A DNA stretch of 64,000 nt from Symbiodinium kawagutii. Lineage: Eukaryota > Sar > Dinophyceae > Suessiales > Symbiodiniaceae. The translations under genes and the position numbers were made by a program. The notes below the pieces were generated by a model. The model was not told where the DNA came from. It worked only from the letters and a program-made list of their open reading frames with translations, and searched no databases. Location: NCBI GenBank assembly GCA_009767595.1, contig VSDK01016702.1, positions 122,721-186,720 on the forward strand, given 5' to 3'. Below, piece by piece: positions 41,110-52,072 of this stretch (its first letter is position 1; the number at the start of each line of letters is the position of its first letter).

Positions 41110-41950
41110 GAATCTTGAAAAGAGAAGCAAGTTCCTAGAAACTACTGTGGATATGTCTTGCGCAAGTTGCAAGAGACTCTTCTCAGAAACTCCTGCAACA
41201 CTCTCATGGGACTCTTGTGGAAAAATCCGGAGAAACCATGGGAAAAGTGTAAAAGATACGCTTGCAGAATACTCTAAGAGTACATTCCATACTCTTAGAA
41301 GAAAGGTGCAGAAATATGAATACAGCTATGATGTGGAAAAACTTTTGTTGGGCCCTTGGAAAAGAACTGCGTGACACATCTGAGACAGGGCACCCTGGCA
41401 ACTCTTACCTTCAGAACACATGCCACTCCCTCTGTCAGCTTTGAACAAAAGCTAGAGAAGCCAGCTGTGACTGAACAATTGCGTAAAAGTGACAACCAAA
41501 TTGAACCAAACCGTTTGATGATAGAACCGATATCAACCCGAAATCGAACACAACCTACATGAACCCACCCTCCATAAAGTGGCTCTCTGGCAAAGAACTG
41601 TGGTGAGATACTGTTTGAAGACATGCTTGTTTGATGCTCTTTTAGGACAATCTTGCAGGTCACTCCTGCAAAATACAACCGTGAGAGACTGTCGTAGGAC
41701 ATGTGTGTTGGATGCGAACACTCTCCGAGGATAACCTTGTCACACGTTGTCAAATGTGGCAAACCCTATTGGACACTGTCGTGGAACACATTTGGAGAAG
41801 ATTCTTGCAAGGCTCGGACAGACTCTTCCAAAACAATCTTGAGGACACTTGCCGGACACTCTTCCTCAAGACTCTTCTGGGGAACTCTCGACTCTATTGA
41901 AGGAGACTCCTCTAGAACTCGCTCGTGGAAAGAGTACGTCGGAATTCTTA
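41110..41950. repeat. long degenerate field of GACTCTTG/GGACACTC-like words
   Basis: GACTCTTCT, GGACACTCTT, GAACTCT, AGACTCTT and similar words recur at 15 to 30-base spacing through more than 800 bases, as in an ancient tandem array. Long ORFs here (minus 41762-41295, plus 41701-42396) are probably its by-products. Confidence 0.5.
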
Positions 41951-42061
41951 GATGTGCGAATCATTCACAGCAGCGTGAAACAACATGGAACGAGCGCAGA
42001 GACAACCAATATGCCGCAGCGGTTCCACTCCACAGACCGTCCACTTCAACTCGGAAGGCTC

Positions 42062-42150
42062 GGAGTTTAGAGTTTGAAGTCGCCGCGAGTGAGCAAGCAA
42101 AGACAAAGATATCGACAGAGATTGTAAAAAACATGCAGTCCACCACCCAA
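42062..42150 (+). CDS. candidate plus exon inside a 231-codon ORF
   Basis: Within plus ORF 41701-42396 the part reading RSLEFEVAASEQAKTKISTE is helix-like. The surrounding ORF is repeat-derived and the gene context is minus. Confidence 0.3.
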
Positions 42151-42358
42151 GATACCAGCTGCACGGTGTGTGTGTGTGTATGGGGGCGGCTTCAAAACTA
42201 TGCAACACACATGTTCCATGTCAAGTTCCTCATTGCCCTCCTTGGTCTGACATGTCATGTTGAGGTTGTCATCCTTGTTTGTTCCCAAAGCAAACCACAA
42301 CATATGAGAGCATCAAAAGACCGTTTCTATCCTATGTTTGTTCTATTCTCCAGGTTCA

Positions 42359-42518
42359 CTAAGGTCTTGTTGAAATTTCCTCCGTCAGATGGGTGAGCCT
42401 GTCTGCCAAGGATTCTGCCAGCGGCCCCAACTCGCGTGGTGGCAATGATCTTAGCTGCAAAGAATCGAAGGTATTGGGAAGGCTGAAGATGTTCGTCACC
42501 TCGGGCGCGGTGCTCGTG
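42359..42518 (-). CDS. gene 12 exon
   Basis: Acceptor TTCAGTGTAG|C, then EVTNIFSLPNTFDSLQLRSL and PLAESLADRLTHLTEEISTR, stop at 42359-42361 or an earlier donor. Clear amphipathic helix at the end. Confidence 0.65.
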
Positions 42519-42746
42519 CTACACTGAACCGGCCTCCTACACGGTCCTACTGTCTCCTACCAAACGAGCGACTCATGGTGTGAGCCTTACCAACGATTTT
42601 CAGTGACCTCTGGCGGCTGAATCAACTCTTTACTGCAAACTGCAAACTGGAGATATGGGAATGTCACCATTTCAATCATTTCATACTATTTCAGTGCTTG
42701 CAAAAGTTTTGTTTCCAAAGAATCAAATCTCAGGCGGCCATTCTGC

Positions 42747-42829
42747 CTGTCCATCGCGCTCGACCAAAGGCTTCACACGGTCTCCATATGTGAAAGGCGT
42801 AAGCGATTTCGGCAGCAGCATGCCCATAC
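42747..42829 (-). CDS. gene 12 exon, probable GC donor
   Basis: Acceptor CAGTGAG|GT, then MGMLLPKSLTPFTYGDRVKP, donor GGACAG|GCAGAATGG in phase 0. If not spliced, the frame stops at 42723. Confidence 0.5.
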
Positions 42830-42864
42830 CTCACTGTGACCGCCAGCAGGTTTAAAACATGGCT

Positions 42865-42951
42865 CTATCGCCGCAACGTTTTGTGAAGGTTCTCACAGTC
42901 TGCAGCTTGTGCAGCTTTGGCACGGGCCAATTCGTTGGAAGTCTGAGCGAC
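42865..42951 (-). CDS. gene 12 exon: Ala/Gln-rich coiled coil
   Basis: Acceptor TTGGTCTTCAG|GTC in phase 0, then VAQTSNELARAKAAQAADCE and NLHKTLRR, stop at 42865-42867. Confidence 0.6.
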   Translation of the reverse strand, partial: VAQTSNELARAKAAQAADCENLHKTLRR

Positions 42952-43045
42952 CTGAAGACCAATCACAAGATCACACCCTGCACGGAGAGCCATCATGCAG
43001 CTGCACCTGCGGGACAGCAACACTTTGCAGCTTCGACTCATGTAG

Positions 43046-43118
43046 TGCTGTACTCACAACCTGCTGTTGCCACAACCTTCTGTTGTCACAACCTGCTGTT
43101 GCCACAACCTGCTGTTGC
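43046..43118. repeat. CACAACCTGCTGTTGC tandem repeat
   Basis: About four imperfect 15-base copies of CACAACCTGCTGTTG. Confidence 0.75.
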
Positions 43119-43327
43119 CTTCAATGCGATATTTGCAAGTTGGACATGGCTTGACTGGTTTGACTTGCTCTCAACTCAGGTCACTCAGGGGTGTGCAAGA
43201 CCTGCCAAGTCAGTGTTTCCATATCTGGTATCCTGATGTATCCTGGTAATTCCTGATATATTGTTTGCTTTGGTCGTCAAAACAAAGATCTGCGAAGCCT
43301 GTCAATCATGTTCCAGTTCCAGATCAC

Positions 43328-43554
43328 CTAAACGAGCCAAAGACCATAAACTGCGACAAACCGTCGCAAGTTTCCTATGATTTCGGTGAATTTCCTTCTC
43401 TGTTTTCCACTCATCAACGTCTTGCCATGTCTTGCCTGAGAAGCTTGAAACGAAGCAGTCGATGCTCCCGCATGGAATCCGTCTCGGTCCAAATTCGGCT
43501 AAGAACTGCAATCACAGGCTCCAAATACCTGGCGCTCCGAATTCGATAGCGAAA
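43328..43554 (-). pseudogene. gene 12 exon carrying a 10-base duplication that shifts the frame
   Basis: Acceptor CACTGTGCAG|TTTCGC, donor CGTTTAG|GTGATC. The first part reads LEPVIAVLSRIWTETDSMRE, the last part VDEWKTEKEIHRNHRKLATV. They are in different frames, and the switch occurs exactly at GGCAAGACATGGCAAGAC (43419-43436), where 8 bases are repeated around AT. As written, the first frame stops 18 bases later. Confidence 0.6.
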
Positions 43555-43611
43555 CTGCACAGTGTCCATTTCAAAATTCCAAAATTCCATCACTTTACAA
43601 CAGTTTTCATC

Positions 43612-43702
43612 ACTGAAAATCATCCATTTCTTCCATGATCTCCCAATGATCTCGAATGCCTTGCTGGTTGCTGAAGATACTGCGCATAGCGTGACATGTC
43701 CT
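43612..43702 (-). CDS. gene 12 candidate exon
   Basis: The minus frame reads RSIFSNQQGIRDHWEIMEEM and ends DDFQ, which would join the next exon (FRYRIRSARY) in phase 0. Its donor is unclear (CAG|TGATG or a nearby GA), and two other frames are open. Confidence 0.45.
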
Positions 43703-43726
43703 CAGCGCCGCTTTGGAACACCACTC

Positions 43727-43805
43727 ATCTCAATGAGTTCGGTGGTTCAAGGTTCAAGCTTTGGAACAGGTGGAATGAACTCAGCTCATTCTGAATCTCA
43801 TTCTC
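43727..43805 (-). CDS. gene 12 exon
   Basis: Acceptor CAATTTGTAG|GAG in phase 0, then ENEIQNELSSFHLFQSLNLE, stop near 43725 or a donor just before. Confidence 0.5.
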
Positions 43806-43931
43806 CTACAAATTGAAATCTAGAGATTACTAGAGATTCAGATTCAGAGCCCTTCAATTCTGACGGTGGAATCCTGCACCCTTGGACAGTTTGGAATGAA
43901 ATGCCTGGATAGCTTGACAATATGACAAATA

Positions 43932-44201
43932 TCAAGACCAATATCCATTCATCCTTCTGTATGAATACAGTGAGATGTATCTGGAGCAGGAGTCATGGAG
44001 CAGAGAGAGCCACTCCGTGTGTTTCTGTGTCGATGCAGGCAGCTGAGCTCGGCTGAGGCTACCTGCCATAATAGCTGCACCTTGTTTGTCCTGCAGACAG
44101 GCATTACATTCTGGCTGGTCTCTGACCATGAAAATTGCAAGCAAAATGGTAAACTTGCAAAGGATATAGTACAGCACGGCATCTACTGCCTGAACTCGCA
44201 C
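43932..44201 (-). CDS. gene 12 exon block
   Basis: A 89-codon minus ORF with MVRDQPECNACLQDKQGAAI and SLLHDSCSRYISLYSYRRMN. Other minus frames are closed in the left half. A plus ORF (43995-44318) overlaps the right half. Confidence 0.5.
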   Translation of the reverse strand: MRVQAVDAVLYYILCKFTILLAIFMVRDQPECNACLQDKQGAAIMAGSLSRAQLPASTQKHTEWLSLLHDSCSRYISLYSYRRMNGYWS

Positions 44202-44478
44202 TATCTCATGTCAAAGTTCATCAGCGCAAAAGCTGCAAACATGTACCAAGATGTGGAGAGTGCAAGATTGGCTTGTCATGACTGCTGCCCTGCCAAGTTT
44301 GTTTGCATTGAAATGTGAAGCTACTAACTGTACTAGTATGATTTGGCCTAGAGAAACGAAAGGTGAGTACCCAATGGATTGACGAACTCCCACTCTGCAG
44401 AAACATCAATTCAGTTGCTAGTGACTCTCTGCTCGTCTCATTTGTTTGCATTGTGAACGTCAAGCTCTGTCCTCAGAG

Positions 44479-44568
44479 CTACTTCCCTTGCTGGTTTCGC
44501 TTGTGTTGTTGTTGGAGACGCTCGTCGGAAAGTCCTTCAATGCAAGCATTCACAGTCCGGTCACATTC
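44479..44568 (-). CDS. gene 12 exon: coiled coil
   Basis: Acceptor GTTGATTTCAG|GAATG in phase 0, then ECDRTVNACIEGLSDERLQQ and a Gln/Lys tail, stop at 44479-44481 or GT donor GGGAA|GTAG. Phase matches the exon ending at 44721. Confidence 0.6.
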   Translation of the reverse strand, partial: ECDRTVNACIEGLSDERLQQQHKRNQQGK

Positions 44569-44720
44569 CTGAAATCAACCACGTAGGAGTACCATGTTTT
44601 CTGAGAGGACCCTTGCATCCAAATACATAGGCTATGATCCTATGTTATACAGGGTCAAAACTCTGTACTTCACGATCCAGTGCATACACTGCGTTACACT
44701 TCCAACGCACCACGTTACAC

Positions 44721-44834
44721 TTCCTGCTCACAGTGCTGCCGTGCATGAAGGTGATTCTTGTCGTGCCCCGAGATCTCCAAAGAGTCACGCAGTCGACGCA
44801 TCACGCCCTCAGCACTCGGATCAAGATGCAGAAA
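44721..44834 (-). CDS. gene 12 exon, 38 codons
   Basis: Acceptor CTTCATCAG|TTTCTG in phase 0, then EGVMRRLRDSLEISGHDKNH and HLHARQHCEQE, donor CAGGAA|GTGTAACG. The 152-nt intron that follows begins and ends next to the shared word CAGGAA. Confidence 0.6.
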
Positions 44835-45012
44835 CTGATGAAGAGACACGAGGAAACAGTAGCGGATGAGTAGTCAAGAGCTTCTGAATGTGTCTGATGA
44901 CTGGTACTTTTTAAGATGAAGAGTTTCTTGTGGTTTCTTGAGTGGTCGCGATGATACAATATGTTCCTGTAGATTAACTTAAACCAATATCAGTATACAT
45001 GTTATCAATCAA

Positions 45013-45480
45013 TTGCTACTGTTTGTTATTGTATGTTTTCATATGTTATTCCGTTATTCGCGTGGTTTGATTTACCATTTTCAGATGTTTCATTTGTTCA
45101 GCCTTCCAAGGACAAGATCTTGTACCGAGCGGCCAGTCCACCGTCTGAGGCAACGGTGTCCTGATGCAGCCACATTCGGCTCGCAGGGCTTGACATATTG
45201 CCTACTGCTAAAACAAACAGATCCAAATCACCAAATCCAGGTAGCATTAGGTAGCTGTTTCCTCAAGAGGTGGGAATGTTTACACAAAGCATCACAATTA
45301 TTGCAAGCGGAAGTGCAAAAACCGTCAATAACGGACATAGAGTGCAGCTCAGGGGCTCGGGAAAGTCCAATTGTGCTGATGTCGCTCAACTCTTTTGATC
45401 TGCAGGGCAACAGGATGGTTTGCGATTCGCTGCTATTCTTTTGTCTGATTGCAACCATGGTCATACCAGTGTCTCTGTAA
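45013..45480. other. region open on both strands
   Basis: A 155-codon plus ORF and an 89-codon minus ORF overlap; neither has decisive splice sites. Confidence 0.3.
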
Positions 45481-45699
45481 AGCTGGTGAAGCTTCAATCA
45501 GCACCCCACTGTGTGGGTGCTTTAACAATCATTTAACAAAACATTTCCTGTTGAACTAACTTGCATTGGCTTACACATTTCAAAGGATCTCTGCTTAGGC
45601 ACTTTTCCCTTACGCTTTTGTCATTGCAAAGCTTGCACACTTCAACCTAGGCCTCGAAGTCTGACAAAACAACCAACTCTGTTGTTCAAAACCCATGCC

Positions 45700-45800
45700 T
45701 GGCTTGAGGATCGAGGAGCAATGCATTCTGTTGGACACATGCCAAAGCCAAGCAACGAAACGCCTCAGATTCGAAGCGAGGTAATCGATTGAAACTCAAT
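45700..45800 (-). CDS. candidate minus exon
   Basis: The minus frame reads ESEAFRCLALACVQQNALLL and DPQARHGF, stop near 45697. Acceptor not fixed. Confidence 0.4.
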
Positions 45801-46121
45801 AGCAAAGTATGCCGCAAAAATTGGTGTCTACATGTATGCAAATGCTAGCATGCACGAACAAACACAAAAACCTTTCCTCAAACACGAGTTTTTTCTCAAA
45901 GGTGTCGTTGACGGAGCTGCACACCGTCAAATGCAATGAATTCGCAACAGCTGCAGTCCGAGTTCTGCGCCAAATGCGTGTTGTTTATCTGTTTCAATTG
46001 CGCGCACTTTGCATTCCATGCTCTGTGACAAACAAAGGGACTGTTTGTTTGCAATACAAGTCGTACCTGTGTATGTATGTCAAGTCTATCTATGTCTGTA
46101 CATTTAAATATTTATATACAT

Positions 46122-46177
46122 ACATGTTCATATGTCCTAGGCATATACACATGTTCATATGTCCTAGGCATATACAC
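46122..46177. repeat. 27-bp tandem duplication
   Basis: ACATGTTCATATGTCCTAGG plus CATATAC occurs twice in a row. Confidence 0.9.
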
Positions 46178-46976
46178 ATATATATATATGCATCAATATA
46201 CATCTAGATAGAGACAGAGGCAGGACAACATTGAACTGCACACATGATACTACATGGCACTTCAGTTCCTTGCTCTGCTCTACACGACCTTGCACACACA
46301 CACACTATTTGTGCACCCATAGATATAGATATATCTATATAATTTTCTGTATCTATGTATCCATAAATATATTGTGCATGCATTTGCTCTGTTCCTCTGA
46401 AAACTTCAGATGCTCAATTGAATAGAATGTATGCACGTGATTGTTCGAGGTCCAAACTACGCCATAACCGGGCATTGAAAAAATGTCAGGCAATTTTGCA
46501 ATGAAAACTAACTCTATATATATATATATAGTCCGGGACATCATTATAGAAGATATTGGCTGAATTTATAATATAGAAGATTCAGGTTTTGGAGATTTGC
46601 CCAAATTCAAATAACATAGAAGATATTCCACAATTTCCCCAAATTCGGACAAATAGAAGACAATATCTTCTATATTACCTGAAACCCGGTCAAATAGAAG
46701 AAAGGCTGAATTCCTGCATATTTGTGGCGAAATCATTCTTTGGCAAATAATAGGGACGTGCAAAAAGTACCTCGAGAAATTGCAGACTTCCCACCGGGGC
46801 CCGGTGCAGGTGAAATATTTGCAATCATGTGGAAAAAAACCACGCTTTCCTGATATCCCCGAAAAAAATCAAATAGAAGATATTCTTGGACGGTGGTACA
46901 TGAAACCATTTCAAATCGAAGATATTCTTGAGGGGACCGGCTGAAAACCCATCACCATCTCTTCAAATAGAAGTTT

Positions 46977-46978
<2 letters not shown>

Positions 46979-47007
<29 letters not shown>
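46979..47007. repeat. CT dinucleotide microsatellite
   Basis: About 14 CT units. Confidence 0.9.
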
Positions 47008-47013
<6 letters not shown>

Positions 47014-47219
47014 TGTTCCTAGCGTCTAGTCTATCCCCCGGGTCTTCAATTGAAAATCATTCTTGGGAACTAACTGACATCCCTTGTGCTGAAAACACCA
47101 CAGATTCCTCAGGAATTCTCATGACAGGGGCCCAAAACACAAAGGATAGAAGATAACTGTATTAATATCTTCTATTTGTTTCCACCAGCAGACTCTCTAC
47201 CTATGTACTCGGGAACCAT

Positions 47220-47255
47220 ACTTGGGAACCTTGGGAACCTTGGGAACCTTGCGAA
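47220..47255. repeat. 9-bp tandem repeat TTGGGAACC
   Basis: Four copies, the last with one change. Confidence 0.85.
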
Positions 47256-47525
47256 CCTGGGACTACTTGGAAACTAGCCCTGTTCAGCCACGACAGTCTG
47301 ACAAAACCCCAGCTGTTTAGAGGGTCTCTCATTGGAGGTGTCCCCAAACAAATCAAATAGAAGATATTATGTGCTCGGGGCAGGTTCCGTCCCTGGTCCC
47401 TCCGGTGGATATGTTGGAAAAGTTTGTCGACTTTTTGCATGGTCCTCTCGGGGCTCTCGGGGGCTTGACCCCGGGACACTATTATAGAAGATGCCTTCAA
47501 AATTAATTCAGGAATATCTTCTAAG

Positions 47526-48340
47526 ATACTGTCCTAGATTATATATATATATATATTCATATATATAAATATGCCAATTTGTCTGTTTCTGTTCTGCAAA
47601 GGTATGCAACCCAAAAAAACTTAGCGACTTTTCTAGGTGTGAAAAAGAAGTGCATTTGTCATCTGGTTTGAGTCTGTTCTCACCTCATAACTCTCACCTC
47701 CTGCGCACACAATTCCAGGCCCGCAGGATCTGAGTGGCTCACCAACTCATGCTGCAACATTTGCCGCACTTCTTGAAGTTTCTGTTTGGAACATTGCATC
47801 CTTAATGCCCAAGAATGTCACAAAAGTCACATGAAGTCACTCTAGTTTATGGTCAATGTTTAGACCATGGAAGTGCAGCTTCAGTAGACTGTAGCAAATG
47901 ACTGCTGCATGGATTTGAACGAGTCCTATCGCGATGACGAAACTGAAATTTGCCTTGACAACCTGAAAAATACCTGCATCATCCTGCGTTCCTTATTTTC
48001 CAAGCGTCAGCAAAGCATCACTTGTTGATGATTGCAAAGTGCCCATGCTCTTGGTAACCAAAGCCGCCGTCAACTGCAAACACAAAACAAGTAGAAGCAA
48101 GGCACGAACTACTTACACTAATCATTATCACAACAATTCACAACATGTTAATCAATCTAATCATTATCACAACATGTTGAATGCTCAGAAAGTCTCGTAG
48201 TCATTCCATTGAAAGTAACGATCAAGCCAATGGGACAGACAAAACATGTTCCAAGGTTTTCGGAGGTCCTGTGAGTATGCCGCTCACACACACAGATTGC
48301 CACACAAGGTTCCATTGGTGAGTTTATGTGAGTTTGATGT
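47526..48340. other. no supported gene
   Basis: An AT run at 47540-47572 and mixed sequence; no open frame of note. Confidence 0.4.
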
Positions 48341-48697
48341 TTGCAGCGGCTAAGGCCGCCGAAGGTTGCACAATTCCTTTTCTACCATCAGATTACGAGA
48401 ATTTCGGTTGAGAAACATTGGGACTGCTTTTTAATTGTCAGGAGATTTCCTCACAGCGGCAGGGAAGGCGTTTCCGCTTCAAAGCAAAGCTGCCTGGTTC
48501 CCACGCAGCGCGTTGGCATCCTCACCTGTCAGGTTCGAGATTTCACATCCATCTTCCACCCGAAGTCACAACAGGGACAGAGGCACCCCATTTCAGCAAC
48601 AGACCAAAATGAGGCGCACAAACAAGGCGAAGAGGCACAAAGAGGAATGAAGCTCATCGGGAGAAGCAACAAAACGGAGACGATTTACATTTTTTGA
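48341..48697. other. region open in several frames
   Basis: All three plus frames are long and open, and a minus frame (NLTGEDANALRGNQAALL, after ACCTGACAG) is also plausible. No choice possible. Confidence 0.3.
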
Positions 48698-48826
48698 CTT
48701 GCAAAGCTCCACTTTGGAAAGTGTCAGCTGTAGAAAAGGGTGGCCTGGAGGAGTAAGAAATTCTACCGTCGAAGCATGTGACTGATCAGCACCATGGTTG
48801 TCCCCAACTCCAGTCAAGATTCGCAT
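48690..48826 (-). CDS. gene 13 candidate exon
   Basis: The minus frame reads ILTGVGDNHGADQSHASTVE and LTPPGHPFLQLTLSKVELCK. Acceptor upstream of 48826 not fixed. Confidence 0.5.
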
Positions 48827-49601
48827 GCTATGGCTGCTATGATGTCATACGGGCTCATGATGAAGGCTTCTCCATCTTGGAACGTGAATCAGGAATGAAA
48901 TCAAAACATGTTGAAAAAAAAAACAATACAGAATTGATCATAGATAATCATAGACAAAATAGACTCTTGAGAGTCACTTCATCCAGAAAAGCACGACGTG
49001 CCTGAAATGTTCTTCAGCGGCATCAGAGAGCTTCCGAAATCCAAGGCCTGGCCAAAATTTTGATGCAAACCCTGGATGCAATATATTATAAGCTACTATA
49101 AACCCTACACAATCATATATATATATATGTGTGTGTTATTATATCTTTGCTTGCGTGTTTAGGTTTGTCTATCTCAGATGCCTTTTGCAAACCCTTGAAG
49201 TAAGATAGAAATGGATAGAAGCCACCTTTCCACTTTTCACAAGGCTTGGATTTTGAATGCCTTCCCGGTGCAACACACCTGGTCTTTCAGCACGCTTTGA
49301 AGGTATTGGACCTCTGGAACGGTAAGCAAAGCGTCGAAGCACACCAAATACCAGTAGGACGAGTCCCCGGATAGCTTGGGGATGTTTGGTCAGTCTTCAA
49401 CCAGTGTTCCATAGAGTCCTTGTGTTGTAACTTGAAACAAAATGCGAAATCTGAAAACAAGACAAAAATTTGGTGTCAAAGTCCAAACCGCAAATCGGAA
49501 GCACACGTTTTGAAAGATTCTCAAACCGCATGACTTTGAAGCTGTTGGAACATCTTCGCCCACAAATTGATATCCACCAGAAGGTGAGGGGTGTGACTTG
49601 C

Positions 49602-49653
49602 CGAGGTCAGAAGCAATCTGTGGAGCCCGAGGTCAGAAGCAACCTGTGGAACT
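49602..49653. repeat. 26-bp tandem duplication
   Basis: GAGGTCAGAAGCAAYCTGTG is repeated head to tail with three differences. Confidence 0.85.
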
Positions 49654-50132
49654 GTAAGAGGTCCATTGAAAAATGACTCTTCTCGGCACATAGCCCCAAT
49701 ATGAGCCCAACACAGACGGAACACGGGTACCCGCTGAAGCGCTGGTGTTTTTGCACATTTTCTGCCAGCAACTTCGACGATAGTGGAGCTAAAGAGGCAG
49801 AGAAGCCCCAAGCTCAAGTGATGTATCCTTGGTGTTTTAAGCTGAAAGCCCCAAGCTCAATGGCATTTCGAACTTGGTTTTACTTAGTTTTGCGGTTTCT
49901 GAACGAGATTGTCTCTATGACTTGAGGCCACGGGGGAAAGCACAGGTTGAAAGGCCTGAAGGGAGAGATCGGGACCTTGGGGCAGTCTACAAATTGAAAG
50001 AAAGAATAGATAAAGAAAGAAATACCGAGAACAAAATACTAAGAGCAACTCCAGCTGCTTTCCTTTAACAAATGATGGAAGCCAAGCAAAATACGTCCTG
50101 AGACAAAAACTCAACTTCTTTGCCTAACGAGG

Positions 50133-50339
50133 GTGCTTTTTTGGTGGATGCGCTACCCGGCACTCCCAAGAAACCTCAACAGCTGTGTCATGCAAGCGCC
50201 CGCGAAGCTCAAGGAATTCCACCAGCTGCGAAAGGAGGCAGCCTATCACAGAAAGGCGACAAGACTAATTCATAGCCTGAACAAAGTCTACAGTTGCATG
50301 TTGTTACGCTCACCAAGCAACACAGATTGGAAATTGTAA
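50133..50339 (+). CDS. candidate plus exon
   Basis: Plus frame with APAKLKEFHQLRKEAAYHRK and LIHSLNKVYSCMLLRS, stop at 50337. A second plus frame is open for part of it. Confidence 0.4.
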   Translation: MLFWWMRYPALPRNLNSCVMQAPAKLKEFHQLRKEAAYHRKATRLIHSLNKVYSCMLLRSPSNTDWKL

Positions 50340-50404
50340 CTGATGGAAAAGCAACACTCAGCATATTGTCCTCTTGACACTGGCCCTCGTGCAAAACACA
50401 GGTT

Positions 50405-50601
50405 TCACAAGTCAGAGACAAAGTGTTTTTGGGATCTCGAAGGAGTCGCATGCACAGGTTGATCTCGAAGAATCTCAAATGTTCGTATCAAATGCCCAGT
50501 GACTGCTCGGCCTACGACATGTTGATAGGAAGCTTGCAGTGTCAGGGAAGGATCTGCGGCCGCAGCTGCTACTTCCTCAAAGGCCTGAGTCCTCAGTTGA
50601 G
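50405..50601 (-). CDS. gene 14 exon, about 65 codons
   Basis: Acceptor CACATCAG|CT (or GACTCAG|GCC in phase 0), then TQAFEEVAAAAADPSLTLQA and QHVVGRAVTGHLIRTFEILR, to a stop at 50405-50407 or an earlier GT. Ala-rich amphipathic helix; plus-strand frames contain stops or are weaker. Confidence 0.6.
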
Positions 50602-50755
50602 CTGATGTGCTCAGACAGGAAGCATTTTTGAATCAAGAGATGTCTGATGCAAGACTTCCACAGAAGCGGAAACTGTTTTGAGAATGCTTAGAGTCTTAGA
50701 CACTGCTTGATGGCTCTTGTGCTCTGGATTTGATGGCTAAGTGTTTTGGATTGTG

Positions 50756-50890
50756 TCACATGCGGAACTGGCCCAGTGTCACATTTGTGACGAGATGCAT
50801 CATGTCGTTCATGGAAATGCTCTCAACCTGATCACAGAGGGCTGAGAAGGATGAGTCTTTTCCTCTGACCATCCATGACCATCCTCTACA
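50756..50890 (-). CDS. gene 14 exon
   Basis: Acceptor AAATGTAG|A, then DSSFSALCDQVESISMNDMM and HLVTNVTLGQFRM, stop at 50756. Lies upstream of the 50405-50601 exon on the same strand. Confidence 0.5.
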   Translation of the reverse strand, partial: CRGWSWMVRGKDSSFSALCDQVESISMNDMMHLVTNVTLGQFRM

Positions 50891-51057
50891 TTTGCCGCTT
50901 CGGCTTGGACATTTTTTGTTCCGCTGCAGTATGCTCATGTCACTAAGAAGAAGCTAGCGATCGCTTAAAAATCATATGAACCAAGGGAGCATGCACGCAA
51001 TGCATTAATGAGCAAGCCAAATCTAGGAAGATTCCACGTGATTCCAAGGTCTTCCCA

Positions 51058-51080
51058 CTCTCTCTCTCTCTCTCTCTCTG
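51058..51080. repeat. TC dinucleotide microsatellite
   Basis: About 11 TC units. Confidence 0.9.
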
Positions 51081-51479
51081 TGAGTCTGTACTTGCCCACG
51101 TATGAGAGCTATCTCCATCTCTAAATTCATTGTGGCAGCTTCCTGTGTACCGTCCCGGTCACAGTTCCCACATGATGCACGTGTCTTGAGCGTGCTCTGA
51201 GAATATGCAACACATCAATATGCAGATGCACTTTGCTACGTGCACATGTGTATTCTGTCCATGCAAATGGACACAAACAACATACACGCCATGCACGTCA
51301 TGCATTATGTCAGCCACGTAAGTTGTATCTTCATGTACGTCGATCAAGTGACACATGCACTAAGATATGCGTACATGTCATATTAATCTACGCACCTATG
51401 CATGTATGCATGCATGCGAACAGGCATGGATGTGTGTGTGTGTACGTGTATGCGTATGAGCATGTGTATGTGAGTGCTG

Positions 51480-51545
51480 AAGCGTATTGTATTGTATTGC
51501 ATTGCATTGTATTGCCTCATATTGTATTGTGTGGCATTGTATTTG
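51480..51545. repeat. ATTGT-type pentanucleotide repeat
   Basis: ATTGT, ATTGC and related 5-base units in tandem. Confidence 0.8.
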
Positions 51546-51604
51546 ATGGCATTTAACTGTGTATCATCTCGATGTTCTGTATACATGTATACATAGCATA
51601 CATC

Positions 51605-51639
51605 AAATGTAGATAGATACATACAGTAGATAGATAGAT

Positions 51640-51691
<52 letters not shown>

Positions 51692-51751
51692 AGATAGATA
51701 GATAAATAGATAGATAGATAGATAAAGATAGATAGATAAAGATAGATAGAT

Positions 51752-51795
<44 letters not shown>

Positions 51796-51827
51796 AGATA
51801 GATGGATAGATAGATAGAGATAAAGAT

Positions 51828-51868
<41 letters not shown>

Positions 51869-51880
51869 CAATAGATAGAT

Positions 51881-51911
<31 letters not shown>

Positions 51912-51954
51912 AAGATAAACAGATAAAAATAGATAGGTAGATAGATAGATAGAT

Positions 51955-51994
<40 letters not shown>

Positions 51995-52024
51995 GTAGAT
52001 GGGTAGATAGATGGATAGATAGAT

Positions 52025-52072
<48 letters not shown>

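Larger units (their letters stand above)
46540..47525. repeat. interspersed AATAGAAGATATT repeat field
   Basis: The word AATAGAAGA(TATT) or its reverse complement occurs about twelve times in 1 kb, separated by unrelated C/G-richer spacers; twice the two orientations face each other (near 46650-46675 and 47145-47178). No exon is visible in the field. Confidence 0.75.

Noticed and set aside
41295..42396. 155-codon minus and 231-codon plus ORFs
   Set aside because: They lie mostly in the degenerate GACTCTTG field; flanking gene exons have proper splice phase without them.
46540..47525. CRISPR-like repeat-spacer structure
   Set aside because: Repeats are only 9 to 13 bases, in both orientations, with very unequal spacers and no associated genes.
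51383..51871. 162-codon minus ORF
   Set aside because: Translation of the GATA array (SIYL period).
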